Origin: Cheilinus undulatus
Taxonomy: Eukaryota > Chordata > Actinopteri > Labriformes > Labridae
Direction: 5' to 3'
Assembly (NCBI RefSeq): GCF_018320785.1
Contig: NC_054877.1
Location: 33,068,151-33,132,150 of the forward strand
DNA: 64,000 nucleotides
Below are positions 61,989 to 64,000 of this stretch, in pieces; position 1 is the stretch's first letter; each line of letters starts with the position of its first letter. Under the pieces are notes generated by a model that was not told the DNA's origin, made no database searches, and was given only the letters and a program-made list of their open reading frames with translations. Made by a program: the position numbers and the translations under genes.

Positions 61989-63829
61989 CTAATAGGCTAT
62001 ATGTCATCATTCTAAAGTGGCTTACATTTTTTATTTCCTTAAAATTAGTTAATAAGCACAGATTTCTTGTTCGAGAAGGTAAACTACATGGATGTCTTGT
62101 TGTTACTGGTTGTCATGGTAACTGCCTCCATAGATGATCATTTGTCATGGTTGTGTAGCCCACACTGAACTCTGAATGAACCTAATTAAAATGGATTTAC
62201 CTCACTAAAAATTCTATTCTGGAACTCAGTGTTTGTCATCCGAGGGTAGATCAAGTCAGAGCTCAGGGTTAGTTTCTAAATTTGTTGAACTTTGTTTTTG
62301 AAATGGGCTTCCGCTCAGGGAAAGAGCTGTCAGGCAAATGTGTGGGAAATGCCATGATGTGTTTAAATGTAACATAAAAGAAAGAGAAATTCAGTTTTTG
62401 AACAGAAATGCGAAGAAATTCCAGTTTGAAAACAAGAAATCTGTTTCCTAAAAATAAAAAATCACAACTTTAAATACTTAACCCCGAGCTTTAAAGCCCT
62501 CAACTGGTTTTTTTTCATGTCATTCTGCTACAGAGGCAAAGAATTAAAATGTTTACCTATTCATTCATTTAATTTTTTTTTTTTATGTTTATAGATGATG
62601 TAAAAATGTTAATGAACTTCAGGGAAAGTGCAATAACTTCAAGTAAAACTGGATAAACTGATAAAAAAGATAAACTGGAACTGATAAGGTTGTTGAAGAA
62701 CCTCAATCAAGTCCAGTTTCCCCTTGACCAGGGTTTTAAAAACCATGACCTGGATGAATGAAAACCTACACAGATATTAAAGCCAAGGCTTTATGCTTCC
62801 AAGTGGTTTTAATGTTGTGTCTCCATCTGCTAAAGAGGCTAAGAATGATTTTGGAAGAGGTTGAAATTCTGTGCAGTGTAGGACTTGAATTGTTTGTACT
62901 CAAATGTTGAAATTTGGACCCTAAATGACCAACAGTACCACTGAATACCTTCATAGATGGACCAGAAAATCCTGAAGGCGAACGTCCGGCCATCCGTTTG
63001 TGCCCTCAAACTCAAACGCTCTTGGGTTATGCAGCAGGACAACGACGCTAAACATACCAGCAAGTCCACCTCTGATTAGCTTGAGGAAACCAAAATTAAG
63101 GTTTTGGAGTGGCCAAGTCAAAGTCAGGACCTAAATCCAATTGAGATGCTGTGGTGTGACATTAAACAGGCAGCTCATGCTTGAAAACCCTCCAATATGG
63201 CTGAGTTAAAACAATTCTGCAAAGAAGAGTGGGCCAAAATTTCTCCACAGTGATGTGAAAGACTCATCACTAGTTATCACAAACGCTTGATTTCAGTTTT
63301 TGCTGCCAAGGATGGCACAACTAGTTATTAGGTTCAGGGGGAAATTACATTTTTACATAGGGTCAGGTAGGTTTGGACATCCCTTAAAAAATTAAATAAT
63401 CATTCAGACACTGCATTTTCTATTTACTTGGGTTGTCTTTGTGAAATATTAAAATTGGTTTGATGATCCGAAACTTTTAAGTGTGATAACTATGTAAAAA
63501 ACTCAGGAATCAAAAAGTGGGCAAATACTTTTTCACAGCACTGTACATCTGAAAGTTTCAGTTTTGTAAAAGTGATACTACTAATGAACAGTTGTTTATA
63601 AAAGACTTAATAAAACTGAACAATAAGGGAACAAACTCCTGAATAATTCAAACTGAAACCACGTCTTCAGCGTCTCAGCTGCTGAGTCTGATGTACGTGC
63701 TGTTGTTGTTTCCTGTCCAACACGTGGATGTTCTGTGTCTTCCAGTTGAGACGTATGCAGGAGATGATCGCTAAGATGCAGGCCCAGATGCAGAAGCAGG
63801 GAGACGGAGAAGAAGGACAACATGTGTGA
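49529..63829 (+). CDS. SEPTIN2: Septin-2, eleven coding exons
   Basis: A GTP-binding septin that polymerises into hetero-oligomeric filaments at the cortex, cleavage furrow and ciliary base. Join 49529-49552, 52391-52505, 54698-54784, 54916-55039, 56954-57088, 57252-57369, 57620-57721, 57923-58068, 59371-59454, 60434-60494 and 63746-63829: 1080 nt, 359 residues, every phase consistent (human is about 361). P-loop GESGLGKS is at residues 47-54, the G3 motif DTPG at 104-107 and the G4 motif AKAD at 185-188. The septin unique element follows ([20 protein letters not shown]). A short C-terminal coiled coil ([18 protein letters not shown]) ends GQHV. The N-terminus MSQADKMK differs most from mammals. 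The introns hold Tc1 remnants and a MITE. The minimal exon 10 donor is weak (see findings). Confidence 0.96.
49553..50574 (+). other. SEPTIN2 intron after coding exon 1, left part
   Basis: Non-coding, nothing classified. Confidence 0.4.
50575..50897. mobile_element. hAT-like MITE with perfect 8-bp target duplication
   Basis: The ends are AAGGGGTTGACTGATA and TTGGTCAACTCCTA, imperfect inverted repeats. GTGGGAAC occurs exactly on both sides (50567-50574 and 50898-50905). 323 bp, non-coding, within a SEPTIN2 intron. Confidence 0.88.
50898..52390 (+). other. SEPTIN2 intron after coding exon 1, right part
   Basis: Non-coding. A run of Cs lies at about 51835-51845. No classified element. Confidence 0.4.
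52391..52505 (+). CDS. SEPTIN2: SEPTIN2 coding exon 2
   Basis: Encodes [20 protein letters not shown] and on to FTLMVV plus one base. The acceptor is a tandem ACAGCAG, so the first Gln can be skipped. Donor TAG|GTGAGT. Confidence 0.93.
52506..54697 (+). other. SEPTIN2 intron after coding exon 2
   Basis: AT-rich, with no exon-like sequence between the flanking septin exons and no classified repeat. Confidence 0.4.
54698..54784 (+). CDS. SEPTIN2: SEPTIN2 coding exon 3 (P-loop)
   Basis: Encodes the P-loop GESGLGKST and [18 protein letters not shown]. Acceptor AAAAG|GTG, donor CAG|GTAAAA. Confidence 0.95.
54916..55039 (+). CDS. SEPTIN2: SEPTIN2 coding exon 4 (switch regions)
   Basis: Encodes [20 protein letters not shown] and the G3 motif in [15 protein letters not shown]. 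Acceptor AACAG|AAA, donor CTG|GTATGA. Confidence 0.95.
55480..56330 (-). mobile_element. Decayed Tc1-like transposon in a SEPTIN2 intron
   Basis: On the minus strand, [20 protein letters not shown], then [20 protein letters not shown] (56271-56125), forms the end of the DNA-binding domain. A block corresponding to a DETKIELFG-type motif, a YVW/TVKHGG-like region (about 55930) and an FEVDLQKS-like area near the C-terminus (about 55720) follow. The terminal arm AATTATTAGCCCCCCTGAC lies at about 55520-55540. Frames are broken. Confidence 0.82.
56500..56645 (-). mobile_element. Fragment of a hAT-type repeat
   Basis: Read on the minus strand from 56645: GTGGTTCCCAACCTGGGGTC, a terminus common to a class of vertebrate hAT repeats, then AGATCTCAGAAGGGG. 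The other end was not found. Confidence 0.4.
56954..57088 (+). CDS. SEPTIN2: SEPTIN2 coding exon 5
   Basis: Encodes [20 protein letters not shown] through [12 protein letters not shown]. Acceptor TTCAG|TTT, donor GG|GTAAGT. Confidence 0.95.
57252..57369 (+). CDS. SEPTIN2: SEPTIN2 coding exon 6 (G4 motif)
   Basis: Encodes [20 protein letters not shown], the G4 motif in [16 protein letters not shown], and KRR. Acceptor GCAG|CCT, donor AGG|GTGAGG. Confidence 0.95.
57620..57721 (+). CDS. SEPTIN2: SEPTIN2 coding exon 7
   Basis: 34 codons: [20 protein letters not shown] and the acidic DEDEDF stretch to ILK. Acceptor GTCAG|ATT, donor AAG|GTAAAC. Confidence 0.95.
57923..58068 (+). CDS. SEPTIN2: SEPTIN2 coding exon 8 (septin unique element)
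   Basis: Encodes [20 protein letters not shown], then [20 protein letters not shown] and FLKLRIML plus two bases. Acceptor CCAG|GCT, donor AT|GTGAGT. Confidence 0.95.
58069..59370 (+). other. SEPTIN2 intron between the unique-element exon and the next
   Basis: No exon-like or transposon sequence recognised. The frames at 58171-58479 and 58914-59201 are not supported by homology. Confidence 0.4.
59371..59454 (+). CDS. SEPTIN2: SEPTIN2 coding exon 9 of the join (labelled exon 10 when the 5' exon is counted)
   Basis: Encodes [19 protein letters not shown] and [10 protein letters not shown]. Acceptor TACAG|AAC. The ancestral end uses the weak donor CAG|GTTGTC. An alternative donor 39 nt downstream keeps the frame. 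Confidence 0.88.
59455..59493 (+). other. SEPTIN2: Possible in-frame alternative 3' extension of the SEPTIN2 exon
   Basis: 39 nt between donors GTTGTC (59455) and GTACGT (59494). If included, it adds 13 codons ([13 protein letters not shown]) with no stop and no phase change before the KGPEPEEM exon. It is not expected from mammalian SEPTIN2, so it is a prediction only. Confidence 0.35.
60434..60494 (+). CDS. SEPTIN2: SEPTIN2 coding exon before the last
   Basis: Encodes [20 protein letters not shown]. Acceptor ACGCAG|AAA, donor GAG|GTAGGT. Confidence 0.93.
60495..61956 (+). other. SEPTIN2 last intron, left part
   Basis: Non-coding, no classified repeat. Confidence 0.4.
61957..61986. repeat. 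(TTTC)n microsatellite
   Basis: Seven TTTC units in tandem plus two bases, within the last SEPTIN2 intron. Confidence 0.95.
61987..62949 (+). other. SEPTIN2 last intron, middle part
   Basis: Non-coding sequence up to the Tc1 remnant. Confidence 0.4.
62950..63543 (+). mobile_element. 5'-truncated Tc1-like transposon in the last SEPTIN2 intron
   Basis: The plus strand reads [12 protein letters not shown], then [19 protein letters not shown] (second-Asp motif, about 63030-63080), [20 protein letters not shown] (about 63095-63155) and [17 protein letters not shown]. It ends with [12 protein letters not shown]. The right terminal repeat GGGCAAATACTTTTTCACAG ends CACTG before TA (63544-63545). 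Two in-frame stops and loss of the 5' half leave it inactive. Confidence 0.87.
63746..63829 (+). CDS. SEPTIN2: SEPTIN2 last coding exon
   Basis: Encodes the coiled-coil end [20 protein letters not shown] to GQHV, then TGA at 63827-63829. Acceptor TTCCAG|TTG. AAAG|GTAGAG at about 63840 could be a further donor in the 3' UTR. Confidence 0.94.
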   Translation: MRRMQEMIAKMQAQMQKQGDGEEGQHV

Positions 63830-64000
63830 AAAGACAAAGGTAGAGGCACGAACACAGAAACACGTCATTGTATGTTCTGAACAATGGGACACTTTATCTA
63901 CTGGATCTGTTACCTCAATATCTAAATAAGACGTTGTTATCTGTAGATCCTGTTCTTTTGTGAGACCAGACCTGACTTTAGTTTCAGACATACATTGTGT

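Noticed and set aside
1-64000. CRISPR arrays, operons or phage-like gene clusters
   Set aside because: No regularly spaced direct repeats with unique spacers and no compact gene strings; the DNA is a vertebrate genome.

Overview
The window is genomic DNA from a ray-finned fish, most likely a percomorph teleost. It has small conserved vertebrate exons in large AT-rich introns with GT-AG splice sites, and a heavy load of fish-type DNA transposons (Tc1/mariner, hAT-like MITEs), a fish tRNA-derived SINE and decayed LINE pieces. There is no bacterial-style gene packing. Almost all long open frames are chance frames or transposon remains.

Four protein genes and one tRNA gene can be supported. (1) HS2ST1 (heparan sulfate 2-O-sulfotransferase) is on the minus strand; only its first coding exon (11537-11660) is here, and the left 11.5 kb is the start of its first intron. 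(2) SELENOF (15-kDa selenoprotein, Sep15) is on the plus strand in five exons (12488-23300), with an in-frame TGA selenocysteine codon at 19237-19239. It is head-to-head with HS2ST1, with 827 bp between the start codons; I recall the same divergent arrangement in human. (3) A single-exon SoxB2 transcription factor gene most like SOX14 is on the minus strand (30602-31324). (4) A tRNA-Pro(TGG) gene is on the minus strand (44536-44607). (5) SEPTIN2 is on the plus strand, with a probable non-coding first exon ending at 48055 and eleven coding exons (49529-63829) encoding 359 residues.

The space between genes is a transposon graveyard. At least eight Tc1-like transposase remnants from different families lie on both strands, plus an internally deleted Tc1 derivative and a mariner scrap. 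Five MITEs have 8-bp target duplications (three perfect, two imperfect), the mark of hAT elements. One of these is nested inside an older dispersed repeat that has a second copy 33 kb away. There is also a TTAA-flanked MITE, a 645-bp foldback element with ~310-bp inverted arms, a degenerate ~120-140 bp tandem repeat, and L1-type and other LINE fragments.

The genes do not form one pathway: HS2ST1 acts in Golgi heparan sulfate synthesis, SELENOF in ER glycoprotein folding control, the Sox protein in neural transcription and SEPTIN2 in the septin cytoskeleton. No clearly new biological system was found. The most useful leads are the SoxB2 paralogue question, the missing SECIS element of SELENOF, a possible 13-codon alternative exon extension in SEPTIN2, and the foldback element.
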